53,004 bases of DNA. It comes from Bacteroidota bacterium. Lineage in GTDB: Bacteria > Bacteroidota > Bacteroidia > Cytophagales > Microscillaceae. The DNA lies in the NCBI GenBank assembly GCA_004293265.1, contig RDXZ01000020.1, positions 1 to 53,004 of the forward strand, given 5' to 3'. Positions within the stretch are counted from its first letter, which is position 1; each line of letters opens with the position of its first letter. The notes below the pieces were generated by a model. The model saw only the letters and a list, made by a program, of their open reading frames with translations. It did not search any database and had not been told where the DNA came from. This document shows, piece by piece, positions 7,099 through 16,639 of this stretch. The translations under genes and the position numbers were made by a program.

Positions 7099-10000
7099 AT
7101 GAGAAGTAAAGAAAATAAGCAATTTTGGGACGAGTTTAATTTGATGTCTTTCGAGATGAAAGAAACATTAAAAATGGTTGCTTTATCATATTCGGGGGCA
7201 AGTCATGAGGGAATAAAGGCAATTTATAGTGGTTTGCAAAAAGAAAATGTAGAAGGATATTCAAAAGCATTTAATGAAAAGACTTTTAGGTTAGCGATTA
7301 GTAATTTGACAAGCAGACAATATGTTTCTCAAATAACTGCTGGCTGGTCGTCAGTAAAGTATAGAATATCATCGCTAAAATTATTGACAGAAATTGTTTT
7401 TGAAATTTTTAAAGACAAAAGTAGTTATCCTTTTTATAAAAAATATTCATTGTCTAATGGTATTAGAGAGTATTATTATAATGATTATGATAGATATGGC
7501 ATAGTAATGACTGATATTATTTGTGCAATATTTGAAGGCAAGAAGGAAGATTTTGATAAAAATTATTCAATAATTAAAGAAAATCAAACACATTTATCAT
7601 ATTTTAAAGCTGAAAAATATTTAGCGTATGGTTTTGATGATATATTAACGAGCGAACTCAATGATATTATACCTGATGTCATCAAAGATGAAATCGTACT
7701 TCCTTTGGCTCAAAATAATATTCTTTTACTCAAAAAAAATAATGAATTAGTGGAATATTTAGAAAGAAGATATAATGAAAAACCTGAAAATATTGATTTT
7801 ATTTATTTTGTTCTTTTTTATTATTTATATGTAGGAAATTGGGATAAAATCGATGAAATTCTCAAAAAAATAAATATTTCACACATAGAATCCGAACTTA
7901 CAGGCTGTTTGAAATTCTTACAAGGTGATAGTAATAAAGCCATTGAATATTTTGAACTGGCTTTTGAAATGAGAAAAAAACTTACTAAATCAGTAAAAAA
8001 ACACGCTTTTGAAAATATTTCAAGTTTTTTTTATGTAGCGGCTCATCTATCTTTGAGAGATATTGCCTCACACAACAAACTAAGGGAGTATATCAAAAAT
8101 GCCAAAAAATTAATGCATAATCCCAAACCAATATTGTTTTTGGAAGGCTTGATGTATATATTAGAAAACCAAACTACTCTTGGGCAATCTTTAATGTCTG
8201 ATATTTTTTATACCAATCAGTCTCCAGAACTCAAAGTTTTTTATTATTTATGTCATGCTTGGGGAAATGTGGATATATATGTGCAATCACAAAATATTGA
8301 AGATTTGATGTTGACAGCCAAAAATAATGGTTATGATTGGGTGACTTTCTTGTTGGCATCTGTGCGTAAAAAAATAAATGATAAATCTACCATAGCAAAT
8401 GGGATTATTACAAGATTTAAAGTAAATTATCCATACGATTTTGTAGATTTAATACAGACTTATTTCACAAAAGAAGAAGACTGGCTACAATCTTTGAAAA
8501 TTTTACAACAATTATCCTCAGATGACAACGTAAAAAAAACACAATCAGAAGGCAGATTGGTCTGGTTAGTCAATTTTAAATCAAAGGCACTTATGCCAAA
8601 AGAACAAAAAATCAATAAAAATGGTAGTTGGTCTGCGGGTAAAGCTATTAGTATCAAACGTTTGAAAGAAGGAGAATCAGAATATGCGACTCCACAAGAT
8701 ATGAAAATTGTGTCTAACTTTGACAGCGAATATTATTATTCAGGTTATACTTTGAATTTTGACAAGGCTTGTTTAGCAATGATTGGGCATCCTAATCTTC
8801 TTTTAGAGGAAAGTCAGGGTACAATAAGTGTAGAAGTAATAAAAGCCGAACCCGAAATTTTGATAGAGGCGGTAAAAAATAGTACCAATATTATGGTTTC
8901 TTTTTCGGTTGATGCGCGTCAAACAGGAGTTAAAGTTATCAAAGAAACAAATACACGTTATAAAGTATTTAATATCACAGAAATTCATAAAAGGATATAC
9001 GAAAATTTAGGCTCAGGAAAATTATCTATTCCCGAAAAAGGACGTGAAATTCTTTCCAAAACGCTTGGAAGTATGGTTAATATTGTCAATATAACCTCTT
9101 CGATTAGTAATTTTGGTATCGATTTGCCAAGAGTAGATGCTGATTCGCAAATTTATGCCCTTTTGTTGCCGTTTAATAATGGTGGACTAAAATTAGAACT
9201 ATTAGTCAAACCTTTTACCATTTCACCGCCTTATTTGAAGCCTGGGAAAGCACCTGAAACCGTCATAGGCGAGGTAAATAAGCAAAAAGTACAGACTTCT
9301 CGAAATATAGAAAGTGAAAAAGCAAAAGTTAAAAAAATAATTAAGAGCTGTGAGATTCTAAACATTAACAATAATAGTGATTTGGAATGGAGTTTTGAGG
9401 ACCCACAAGATTGCTTGGAAGTTTTGTATCAATTAGAAGAACAAAAAGAAAATGTGGTAATTGAATGGCCTGAGGGACAAAAATTTAAAATTGCACACAG
9501 AATTTCTAATGGAAATATGTCTTTATCTATCAAAAAACAAAATGATTGGTTTGATATTGACGCAGAAGTAAGATTAAACGAAAACAATGTCATCAAAATG
9601 GCTGAATTGTTAGAAATGTTGGATAATTCTAAAAATAGATTTATTCAATTAAAAGACGGACAATTTTTAGCCTTGACAGAAGTTTTTAGAAAACGTTTGG
9701 AGGAAATAAAAAAATTTACAGAAAAAACAAAAGATGGACTACGTTTTCATAATCTGGCGGCACTTACGATGGACGATATTGTGCAAGATTTTGAAAATGT
9801 AAAAGTAGATACAGGCTGGAAAAATCAAATTAAAAAAATAAAAAATGCACAGGCTATCAATCCAAAAGTCCCTACTACGCTCAAAACAGAGTTAAGAAAC
9901 TATCAAATCGATGGTTTCAAATGGCTCGCACAACTTTCAGAATGGGGTGTTGGGGCTTGTTTGGCTGACGATATGGGGCTTGGAAAAACAATTCAAGGCT

Positions 10001-11274
10001 TGGCTTTGATTTTGCACAGAGCAAGTCAAGGACCGACTTTGGTGGTCGCGCCTGCGACTGTGGCAAGAAATTGGATGGCAGAGGCAGCTAAGTTTGCTCC
10101 GACAATGAACACAACACTTTTTGGAGGCAAAGAAAGAGAACAACAAATGGCAGAACTCAAAGAACACGATTTGATGGTGTGTAGTTATGGACTTTTGCAA
10201 CAAGATGCCGAAAAATTTGCCAAAGTAAAGTGGGCAACTGTGATTTTAGATGAAGCACAAAATATAAAAAATATGTCCACAAAACGCTCAAAAGCCGCAA
10301 TGGACTTGCAAAGTGATTTTAAAATGATTACCACAGGAACGCCCATCGAAAATCATTTGGGAGAACTTTGGAATTTATTTAGGTTTATTAATGCAGGACT
10401 TTTAGGTTCTTTGAGTAATTTTAATGAAAAATTTGCTTTGCCAATCGAAAAAAATCAAGAGCCAGAAACTCAAAAACAACTTCAAAAATTATTAAAACCC
10501 TTTATTTTAAGAAGAAGAAAAAGCCAAGTATTAGAAGAACTGCCAAGCAAAACCGAAATTACTTTGACCGTTGAAATGTCAAAAGAAGAAAGTGCGTTTT
10601 ATGAGGCTTTACGTATGCGTGCTATCGAAAAACTCAGAGAATCTTCACAAGAAAATGGCGTACACGAAGGAGAAAGACGTTTTCAAATTTTGGCGGAGAT
10701 CATGAAATTAAGACAAGCAAGTTGTAATACAAAATTAGTCTTAAAAGATTCAGATATATCGAGCTCAAAATTAGAACTTTTGTTAGAAACTGCCGAAGAA
10801 TTAAGAGAAAATGGACATAAAGCCTTAGTTTTTAGCCAATTTGTTGGGCATTTAACTTTGATAAAAGAGGCGTTTGAAAAAAGAGGTTTTTCTTATAAAT
10901 ATTTAGACGGCACAACTCCAATGAAAAAAAGAGAAGAATCTATCAAAGAATTTCAAAATGGTGAGGCTGATTTTTTCTTAATTAGTTTGAAAGCAGGGGG
11001 AGTAGGATTGAATTTAACAGCCGCTGATTATGTCATTCACATGGATCCTTGGTGGAACCCTGCGGTGGAAGACCAAGCCTCTGATAGAGCGCACCGAATC
11101 GGACAACAACGTCCTGTTACTATTTATAGATTGGTTACAAAAAATACGATTGAGGAAAAAATTGTAGGTTTACACCGCGATAAACGTGATTTGGCTGATA
11201 ATTTATTAGAAGGAACAGAGATGAGTGGTAAAATATCTTCTGATGAATTGTTAAATTTGATAAAACAAGTATAA
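7099..11274 (+). CDS. SNF2/SWI2-family DEAD-like ATPase with a large unique N-terminus
   Basis: The C-terminal 480 residues form a complete SNF2 motor. These are motif I LADDMGLGKT (Lys963), VVAPATVARNW, motif II DEAQ (1051-1054), TGTPIENHLGELW, a helicase C lobe with LVFSQFVGHL, and motif VI near 1325-1336 (SDRAHRIGQQ). These enzymes translocate on double-stranded DNA and remodel protein-DNA complexes. About 900 residues in front have no domain I can name. There is no SWIM-type Cys/His cluster, and the first 550 residues look helical with TPR-like spacing. The gene is alone, ends in a strong terminator at 11299, and no methylase or nuclease partner lies next to it, so a defence role is possible but not shown. 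Confidence 0.9.
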   Translation: MRSKENKQFWDEFNLMSFEMKETLKMVALSYSGASHEGIKAIYSGLQKENVEGYSKAFNEKTFRLAISNLTSRQYVSQITAGWSSVKYRISSLKLLTEIVFEIFKDKSSYPFYKKYSLSNGIREYYYNDYDRYGIVMTDIICAIFEGKKEDFDKNYSIIKENQTHLSYFKAEKYLAYGFDDILTSELNDIIPDVIKDEIVLPLAQNNILLLKKNNELVEYLERRYNEKPENIDFIYFVLFYYLYVGNWDKIDEILKKINISHIESELTGCLKFLQGDSNKAIEYFELAFEMRKKLTKSVKKHAFENISSFFYVAAHLSLRDIASHNKLREYIKNAKKLMHNPKPILFLEGLMYILENQTTLGQSLMSDIFYTNQSPELKVFYYLCHAWGNVDIYVQSQNIEDLMLTAKNNGYDWVTFLLASVRKKINDKSTIANGIITRFKVNYPYDFVDLIQTYFTKEEDWLQSLKILQQLSSDDNVKKTQSEGRLVWLVNFKSKALMPKEQKINKNGSWSAGKAISIKRLKEGESEYATPQDMKIVSNFDSEYYYSGYTLNFDKACLAMIGHPNLLLEESQGTISVEVIKAEPEILIEAVKNSTNIMVSFSVDARQTGVKVIKETNTRYKVFNITEIHKRIYENLGSGKLSIPEKGREILSKTLGSMVNIVNITSSISNFGIDLPRVDADSQIYALLLPFNNGGLKLELLVKPFTISPPYLKPGKAPETVIGEVNKQKVQTSRNIESEKAKVKKIIKSCEILNINNNSDLEWSFEDPQDCLEVLYQLEEQKENVVIEWPEGQKFKIAHRISNGNMSLSIKKQNDWFDIDAEVRLNENNVIKMAELLEMLDNSKNRFIQLKDGQFLALTEVFRKRLEEIKKFTEKTKDGLRFHNLAALTMDDIVQDFENVKVDTGWKNQIKKIKNAQAINPKVPTTLKTELRNYQIDGFKWLAQLSEWGVGACLADDMGLGKTIQGLALILHRASQGPTLVVAPATVARNWMAEAAKFAPTMNTTLFGGKEREQQMAELKEHDLMVCSYGLLQQDAEKFAKVKWATVILDEAQNIKNMSTKRSKAAMDLQSDFKMITTGTPIENHLGELWNLFRFINAGLLGSLSNFNEKFALPIEKNQEPETQKQLQKLLKPFILRRRKSQVLEELPSKTEITLTVEMSKEESAFYEALRMRAIEKLRESSQENGVHEGERRFQILAEIMKLRQASCNTKLVLKDSDISSSKLELLLETAEELRENGHKALVFSQFVGHLTLIKEAFEKRGFSYKYLDGTTPMKKREESIKEFQNGEADFFLISLKAGGVGLNLTAADYVIHMDPWWNPAVEDQASDRAHRIGQQRPVTIYRLVTKNTIEEKIVGLHRDKRDLADNLLEGTEMSGKISSDELLNLIKQV

Positions 11275-11298
11275 AAATAAAGGTAAAATAATGTATAT

Positions 11299-11330
11299 AT
11301 AATCGAGCATTTTTGCTCGATTATTTTTTA
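11299..11330 (+). terminator. Rho-independent terminator after the SNF2 gene
   Basis: An 11-bp stem (11299-11309 with 11314-11324, core AATCGAGCA/TGCTCGATT) with a TTTT loop is followed by a run of T. Confidence 0.9.
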
Positions 11331-11385
11331 TACTAATGCTTGTTTTTCTGACAATTTATGTGGATAATTTTTTGAGAGCCAAAAA

Positions 11386-12219
11386 TTATTTTCTAAAAAT
11401 CCACTCTAAAAAAATAGGCATAGCTTCTGCCCAAGTATTTGGATTATGTTTTCCGCCTTTCATTTCATAGTAGGTAACATCTTTTTGAGTATAAAGTTTT
11501 TTCTTTAATTCTTGCATCAAATCTAAAGTATCATCAATAGCATCAATAATTCCGTTGTTATTTCTATCAGAAGTTTCGTCTTCTGTTCCTGCTTGAAACC
11601 AAAATTTTAGTCCTTTTTTATGTTCTTGATTTTTGACTAAATTATGCATAATTCTATCATTATCCTCTTTTTGATTATCTTCGTATCTTTTTTGTCGCCA
11701 CCAAAGCGAGCCAGAAAAAACACCTACTTTTGAGAAAATACTTGGATTTGCCCAAACAATATCTATGGCAGATAGTCCACCCAAAGAAAAGCCTGCAAAA
11801 TATCTATGTTTTGCGTTATTTTTTAGTTTGAAATTTTTTTCTAAAAATGGTAATAATTCTTGAATCACAAAGTCATTATGTTGTTTGGCTTGGTTTCCTC
11901 TTCCTGCGTAGTCTGCTTGTGAGGCTGTGCCGTATTCATTCATTCTATTTTCGTTAGCGTGAATACCAACCACTAAAATAGGTTGTATTTTTTTACTTTT
12001 AGACATCATATTCAATGTTTCTAACATACGCAAAGCCTCAAAATCTTGTCCGTCATTGATAAGTAACAAAGGCAAATTTGTCAGATTTTTATCTTTTTTT
12101 TGAGGAATTAGAGTAGTGATGGTTACTTCTCTTTTTAAAAAATTAGAATAAATTGTTTGCGTTTTTGATGTATAATCAGCCGTTGCAAATAGTTGTGAGA
12201 AAAACCAAAGTTTTAACAT
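11386..12219 (-). CDS. Putative esterase, alpha/beta hydrolase (enterochelin-esterase-like)
   Basis: The serine-hydrolase nucleophile elbow is GFSLGG (Ser145). Upstream, LLINDGQDF and ILVVGIHANENR mark the alpha/beta core, and a late GGKHNPNTW supplies the likely catalytic His. This is the esterase D/Fes-like family (also called putative esterase) that hydrolyses siderophore, acyl or glycan ester bonds. The substrate is unknown. I place the start at the ATG at 12219 (MLKLWFFSQLF, a weak signal-like segment, 277 residues). A longer frame reaches 12324, but its front is translated from a palindromic repeat and is not credible. The repeat copy at 12256-12382 lies just upstream. Confidence 0.8.
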   Translation of the reverse strand: MLKLWFFSQLFATADYTSKTQTIYSNFLKREVTITTLIPQKKDKNLTNLPLLLINDGQDFEALRMLETLNMMSKSKKIQPILVVGIHANENRMNEYGTASQADYAGRGNQAKQHNDFVIQELLPFLEKNFKLKNNAKHRYFAGFSLGGLSAIDIVWANPSIFSKVGVFSGSLWWRQKRYEDNQKEDNDRIMHNLVKNQEHKKGLKFWFQAGTEDETSDRNNNGIIDAIDDTLDLMQELKKKLYTQKDVTYYEMKGGKHNPNTWAEAMPIFLEWIFRK

Positions 12220-12255
12220 AGTATCAAAATATAAAGATGAAAAATAAAATACGTG

Positions 12256-12382
12256 GTAACTATTTAGGTTATTTTGGTGCAAGCGTGGACGCTTGCACCA
12301 AAATAATCTCGTGCAAGCGTCCACGCTTGCACGAAGTTCTTTTTAACCCAAATAATAATTTTATAACTACCTAAATAGTTAC
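12256..12382 (+). mobile_element. Palindromic MITE-like element, family 1, copy A (127 bp)
   Basis: The ends are GTAACTATTTAGG (left) and CCTAAATAGTTAC (right), a 13-bp terminal inverted repeat. Inside are two hairpins with arms GTGCAAGCGT/ACGCTTGCAC at 12277-12298 (GG centre) and 12311-12332 (CC centre). Flanking 8-mers AATACGTG (12248-12255) and AATATGTG (12383-12390) match at 7 of 8 positions, as expected for an old target-site duplication. Confidence 0.85.
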
Positions 12383-12384
12383 AA

Positions 12385-12413
12385 TATGTGAATAAAAAAA
12401 AATTATTCACATA
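12385..12413. terminator. Hairpin after the transketolase half-gene
   Basis: TATGTGAATAA at 12385-12395 pairs with 12403-12413 around an A-rich loop. It lies just beyond the stop of the minus-strand transketolase gene. No clear T run follows the stem on the minus strand, so terminator function is uncertain. Confidence 0.45.
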
Positions 12414-12423
12414 CCAAAAAATA

Positions 12424-13263
12424 TTAATAATCGCCCAAGGTTTCGGGTAGTTGTGCCAATGCTTTGGCTAATTGTTCATCGTTAGGAGCAATGCCATGCC
12501 AATGATGACTTCCCATCATAAAATCAACACCTGCACCCATTTCTGTTTTCATCAAAAGTAAAATTGGTTGTCCTTTTCCTGTCAATTTTTTGGCTAAATC
12601 TAATGTTTCTACTACTTTTTCCATATCATTTCCTTGCATTTCCAAAACTTGCCAGCCAAATGCTTTCCATTTTGCTCCCAAATCCAACAAAGACATTACT
12701 TGATTGGTGCTTCCGTCTATTTGTTGTCCATTGACATCAATCGTTGCTATCAAATTATCAATTTTATGATGTGCCGCATACATAGCGGCTTCCCAAATTT
12801 GTCCTTCTTGTTGTTCACCATCACCCATCAAAACATAGACTATTTTTTCATCTTGATTCATTTTTTTGGCTTGTGCCGCACCAATAGCTACTGACAAACC
12901 TTGCCCCAACGAGCCAGAGGCAATTCTGATGCCGTCCAAATGCTCGTGAGTGGTAGGGTGTCCTTGTAATCTTGAATTGATTTTACGAAAAGTAGCTAAT
13001 TCAGAAGGTTGAAAAAAACCTGCACGACTTAAAGTGCTGTACCAAACAGGCGAAATATGTCCATTCGATAAGAAAAATAAATCTTCGTTTTTACCTTCCA
13101 TCTGAAAAGGCAATTTATAATCTAAGGTATGAAAATAAAGTGCTGTAAAATAATCTGCACAACCCAAAGAGCCACCTGGATGTCCTGATTGACAACCATG
13201 CACCATTCTTACTATATCTCTACGAATTTGTGAGGCTGTATTTTTTAATTCTAAAATATTCAT
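12424..13263 (-). CDS. Transketolase, N-terminal (TPP-binding) subunit
   Basis: The 279 residues correspond to the N-terminal half of transketolase, the pyrophosphate-binding half. Visible marks are SGHPGGS (residues 26-32), FLSNGHISPVWYS (65-76), IASGSLGQGLSVAIG (114-128) and the TPP motif GDGEQQEGQ (147-155) with the matching TIDVNG (174-179). Split transketolases of this length work as a complex with a C-terminal subunit of about 310 residues, transferring two-carbon units in the pentose phosphate pathway. The usual partner is not adjacent here: the next minus-strand gene upstream is the POT transporter, with a terminator between them, and downstream is a repeat. The partner must be encoded elsewhere. 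Confidence 0.92.
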   Translation of the reverse strand: MNILELKNTASQIRRDIVRMVHGCQSGHPGGSLGCADYFTALYFHTLDYKLPFQMEGKNEDLFFLSNGHISPVWYSTLSRAGFFQPSELATFRKINSRLQGHPTTHEHLDGIRIASGSLGQGLSVAIGAAQAKKMNQDEKIVYVLMGDGEQQEGQIWEAAMYAAHHKIDNLIATIDVNGQQIDGSTNQVMSLLDLGAKWKAFGWQVLEMQGNDMEKVVETLDLAKKLTGKGQPILLLMKTEMGAGVDFMMGSHHWHGIAPNDEQLAKALAQLPETLGDY

Positions 13264-13302
13264 TATTATTTATTTAATTATTTTTTGTTTTTAAATGAAA
13301 TC

Positions 13303-13346
13303 AAAAACACTCAAAAAAGGATTTTTTCTTTTTTTTGAGTGTTTTT
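13303..13346. terminator. Terminator between the POT transporter and transketolase genes
   Basis: AAAAACACTCAAAAAA at 13303-13318 pairs with 13331-13346, and a T run follows on both strands. It separates the POT gene from the transketolase gene on the minus strand. Confidence 0.85.
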
Positions 13347-13384
13347 TTATATTTTAATGTAAAATTTTCATTGATAGCAATAAA

Positions 13385-14767
13385 TTATCCTCTGCCATGC
13401 ATCATTTTGATTAGCATTTTTGATAGTGCAAATAAAACCAAACCTGAGAATATCACAAAAATGGCAATCGAACTAAAAATAAGTGTCGGTCCTAATGTTT
13501 CTACATATACCCCAATATATCCACCTGCAATCTGTGCCACAAATGGTGATAAAAACCATACGCCCATCAACATTGAAGCATAAGTAACGGGTGCTAAACG
13601 AGTTATCATTGATAAACCTATCGGAGATAGACATAATTCGCCAACTGTATGAAAGAAATAAGTAGCAACTAACCAAAATAAACTTGCTTTGATGGCTGTG
13701 TCTTTTATATCTCCGCCTCTTTCCATTACTGCACCTAACATAAATATAAATCCTATGCCTAACATTATCATACCAAAAGACATTTTGACAGGAATACTAA
13801 AATCTTTTCCTTTTTTGGCTAAATTTGTCCATAAAATAGCAAAAAGAGGTGCTAAAAGTATAATAAATAATGGGTTAACTGATTGAAAAAATGAAGTAGG
13901 AATTGTATAACCAAAAACAACTCTATCAATATAATCTTTTGTATATAAATTTAAAGAACCACCTGCTTGCTCAAAACCTGCCCAAAAGAAAGTTACAAAA
14001 ATTGTGATAACAAATATAACAGACATTCTGTCTATTTCTTCTTTGGTCAAAGGAGTTTGTTGTTCTCCTTTTGATTTATCTATTACCACAGGATACTTAC
14101 CAATATCTCCTAAGTATTTTTGTGCTAATAGATTGAACATAATTTGTCCGATTAACATACCTATACCCGCCGCTAAAAAGCCATATTCGAAAGCAAATCT
14201 TGTTATTTTACCTGTCGCATCTTTTTGTGCAAATAAATCTTCTGCTAAATATCCACAAACCAAAGGAGCAAACAATGCACCCATATTGATTCCCATATAA
14301 AAAATAGTAAATGCACTATCACGTCTTGGGTCGCCTTGTTCGTAGAGTTGTCCTACTAAAGTAGAAATATTTGGTTTAAAGAAACCATTACCAATAATAA
14401 TTAAAAATAAACCTAAGTAAGTATAACTAATACCTAATTGTGGAGTAGAAAACAAACTAAATTGCCCTAACATCATCAAAATACCACCTATCAAAATGGC
14501 TTTTCTTTGTCCTAAGTATTTATCTGCTAACCAACCACCAATAATGGGAGTAAAATATACAAATCCTGTAAAGTAACCATAAATCAATGTAGAACTTTCT
14601 TTGGAAAATCCAAGTCCGCCTCTCATAGCAGTTTCTGCCAAGTAGAGTACTAACATTGCTCTCATTCCATAATAACTAAATCTTTCCCACGTTTCGGTAA
14701 GGAAAAGTAGATAAAGTCCTTTTGGATGTCCTTGATTAGCATTCTTATCTAAAGTAATATTTGCCAT
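13385..14767 (-). CDS. POT/PTR-family proton-coupled peptide transporter
   Basis: The 460-residue, highly hydrophobic protein has the POT signature ExxERFSYYG (Glu25 to Gly34) in the first helix and the typical loop GGWLADKYLGQRKAI. The long cytoplasmic-linker region and FFWAGFEQAGGSLNLY are also present. POT carriers bring di- and tripeptides into the cell with protons through 12-14 membrane helices. It starts at the ATG at 14767 (MANITLDKNANQGHPKG). A -7 box lies at 14866-14873. No peptidase gene is adjacent. Confidence 0.95.
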   Translation of the reverse strand: MANITLDKNANQGHPKGLYLLFLTETWERFSYYGMRAMLVLYLAETAMRGGLGFSKESSTLIYGYFTGFVYFTPIIGGWLADKYLGQRKAILIGGILMMLGQFSLFSTPQLGISYTYLGLFLIIIGNGFFKPNISTLVGQLYEQGDPRRDSAFTIFYMGINMGALFAPLVCGYLAEDLFAQKDATGKITRFAFEYGFLAAGIGMLIGQIMFNLLAQKYLGDIGKYPVVIDKSKGEQQTPLTKEEIDRMSVIFVITIFVTFFWAGFEQAGGSLNLYTKDYIDRVVFGYTIPTSFFQSVNPLFIILLAPLFAILWTNLAKKGKDFSIPVKMSFGMIMLGIGFIFMLGAVMERGGDIKDTAIKASLFWLVATYFFHTVGELCLSPIGLSMITRLAPVTYASMLMGVWFLSPFVAQIAGGYIGVYVETLGPTLIFSSIAIFVIFSGLVLFALSKMLIKMMHGRG

Positions 14768-14865
14768 TGTATATTATTAAATTTTCCTAAGAAGGAAGAT
14801 AGTATTAGAGTCCAAGATTTATTTGATAAAGAAAAAATGTTATGTTTGTTTTTTCTTTGAAGTTG

Positions 14866-14873
14866 CAAAATTA
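14866..14873 (-). promoter_or_regulatory. Putative -7 box (TAATTTTG) for the POT gene
   Basis: It matches TAnnTTTG on the minus strand, about 100 bp before the start. No clear -33 element is visible. Confidence 0.35.
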
Positions 14874-14935
14874 TAAGATTATTTGGAATAAAAAATTTTT
14901 TTTGCATTTTTTTTTAAAATAATTGTATTTTTTTT

Positions 14936-16474
14936 TCAAAAAGGCAAAACATCGTCATTAATTTGCAATTCTCTCCAAGATTTTCCTAAAAACTTGATTA
15001 AATCAGAAGCCAAAACGCTCACTTCACTCATCGAAGATTTGGCATTATCTCCTGCGTGTCCATGCCAATATACGCCCAATATACTCGCCTCCCAAGAAGT
15101 ATAACCTTGTGCCAAAAGAGAAGTAATAATACCAGTTAAAACATCTCCACTTCCACCTTTTGCCATCGCTGAATTGCCTGTATTGTTAAAATAAACTCTG
15201 CCTTCGGGAGTGGCAATGGCAGTATGATGACCTTTGAGCAACACGATTGATTTTATTTTTTGTGCCAATATTTTTAGTTTTTCCAATCGTTCCAAACTAT
15301 CTTCGGAAGCCCCTACCAATCTATCAAATTCTTTTGGGTGTGGAGTCAGAATACTATTTTGTGGAATCAATGACAAACCTTTTTCTCCCATTTCTGCAAT
15401 CAAATTTAAGGCATCTGCATCTAACACTAAAGGGTTTTTGTTTTGTATTAAAAAATTTTCTAACCAAGTTTTTGTATCAGGATTTGTTCCTAAGCCACAA
15501 CCAATGCCAATGGCTTGGTATTTTTCTGTATTTTGTATATCTTTTGTGATGTATTTTTCATTTTCATCAGCCAAAAATATAGCATCAGGCAAGGCGGTTT
15601 GTAAGATAGTATGAGCAGAGCAAGGAGCAAAAATAGTCAAAAGTCCTGCACCACTTTTTAGACAAGCTTTGCCTGCCAGCAAAATTGCTCCTGCTTTTCC
15701 GTATTCACCACCAATCAAGAGTGCGTGTCCAAAAGTTCCTTTATGTGCAAATTTCGGTCTTTTTTTAATAAATTTTTTTACTAAATCTTTGGTGATTAAT
15801 TCATATTGAAATTCATTGATAAATAAAAAATCAGGGTGTAAATATACATCAATCACTTTCCAATTTCCTACATATTTTTCGTTTTCAGGCAATAAAAATG
15901 CTAATTTTGGGGCTTCTAAGGTAAGGGTTTCGGTGGCACAAATCACTGCATTTCCCTCCGATATTTTATCAGACAATAAACCTGAGGGCATATCAATAGC
16001 AAAAACTTGGTTAGATAATTTATTGATTTTACAAAAAAAATCTGCTACCCAGCCTGTAACAGGTCTTGTAAGCCCTGTACCAAAAATTCCGTCTATAATT
16101 AAAGCATCTGCGGGAATATTAGGAATTTGTGTGGTGTGTGTAACATCAAATATATCAATATCAGTAGAAGTTTCTAAAATATATCTTGCTTTGGCAGTTT
16201 CCTCTGTAAATTTTTCGCCGTGCCAAATTACCCAAACATATACTTTGTAGTTTCTTTCTGCTAACATTTTGGCTATACACAAAGCATCTCCGCCATTGTT
16301 GCCCAAACCTGCTAAAATATAAATGTTTTGTTCACGATAAGATAAATATTGAAATCTTAACTTATGCATCCAATATTTTGAGGCTCTCAACATCAAATCA
16401 AAAGACTCAATCGGCTCATTTTCTATGGTAAACTTATCCCAAGCGCGTGTTTGTTCACCCGTTAATATTTTCAT
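14936..16474 (-). CDS. nnr: Bifunctional NAD(P)H-hydrate repair enzyme Nnr (epimerase/dehydratase)
   Basis: The 512-residue fusion has an N-terminal YjeF_N epimerase domain (residues about 1-220), with GLGNNGGDALCIA and IDGIFGTGLTRPV. The C-terminal ADP-dependent (S)-NAD(P)HX dehydratase domain (about 225-505) has HKGTFGHALLIGGEYGKAGA, LTPHPKEFDRL and GNSAMAKGGSGDVLTG (GGSGDVL about residue 440). It repairs hydrated NADH and NADPH: the epimerase interconverts R and S forms and the dehydratase restores the cofactor. The length and domain order are normal. A full promoter lies at 16503-16533. Confidence 0.96.
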   Translation of the reverse strand: MKILTGEQTRAWDKFTIENEPIESFDLMLRASKYWMHKLRFQYLSYREQNIYILAGLGNNGGDALCIAKMLAERNYKVYVWVIWHGEKFTEETAKARYILETSTDIDIFDVTHTTQIPNIPADALIIDGIFGTGLTRPVTGWVADFFCKINKLSNQVFAIDMPSGLLSDKISEGNAVICATETLTLEAPKLAFLLPENEKYVGNWKVIDVYLHPDFLFINEFQYELITKDLVKKFIKKRPKFAHKGTFGHALLIGGEYGKAGAILLAGKACLKSGAGLLTIFAPCSAHTILQTALPDAIFLADENEKYITKDIQNTEKYQAIGIGCGLGTNPDTKTWLENFLIQNKNPLVLDADALNLIAEMGEKGLSLIPQNSILTPHPKEFDRLVGASEDSLERLEKLKILAQKIKSIVLLKGHHTAIATPEGRVYFNNTGNSAMAKGGSGDVLTGIITSLLAQGYTSWEASILGVYWHGHAGDNAKSSMSEVSVLASDLIKFLGKSWRELQINDDVLPF

Positions 16475-16502
16475 AAATAGTTGATTTTGAAAAGTATATT
16501 AT

Positions 16503-16533
16503 CAAATATATTTCATAAACTAATAGTGAACAA
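16503..16533 (-). promoter_or_regulatory. Putative promoter of nnr
   Basis: On the minus strand a -33-like TTG (16531-16533) and -7 box TATATTTG (16503-16510) are separated by 20 bp, 28 bp before the start. Confidence 0.55.
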
Positions 16534-16597
16534 TAAAGTTTATTTTTTTTGATTTTTTGTTTGAGATTTTATTGATGATAAAACAAAGTTTTTTTTG

Positions 16598-16636
16598 TAT
16601 CTATTTAGCCACAACTCCGAAGGGGAGAAATAGATA
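16598..16636. terminator. Hairpin downstream of the MarR gene
   Basis: TATCTATTT at 16598-16606 pairs with AAATAGATA at 16628-16636, with a small CTCC/GGAG inner stem. It sits directly after the MarR stop on the minus strand but lacks a clear T run there. Confidence 0.4.
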
Positions 16637-16639
16637 TAA

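Noticed and set aside
12220-12324. Longer start for the esterase (to 12324)
   Set aside because: The added front is the translation of the palindromic repeat; the ATG at 12219 gives a normal N-terminus.
12277-12332. CRISPR-like paired short palindromes
   Set aside because: Only two or three hairpins occur per site, spacers are short and similar between copies, and no cas gene is present. They are parts of a dispersed element.
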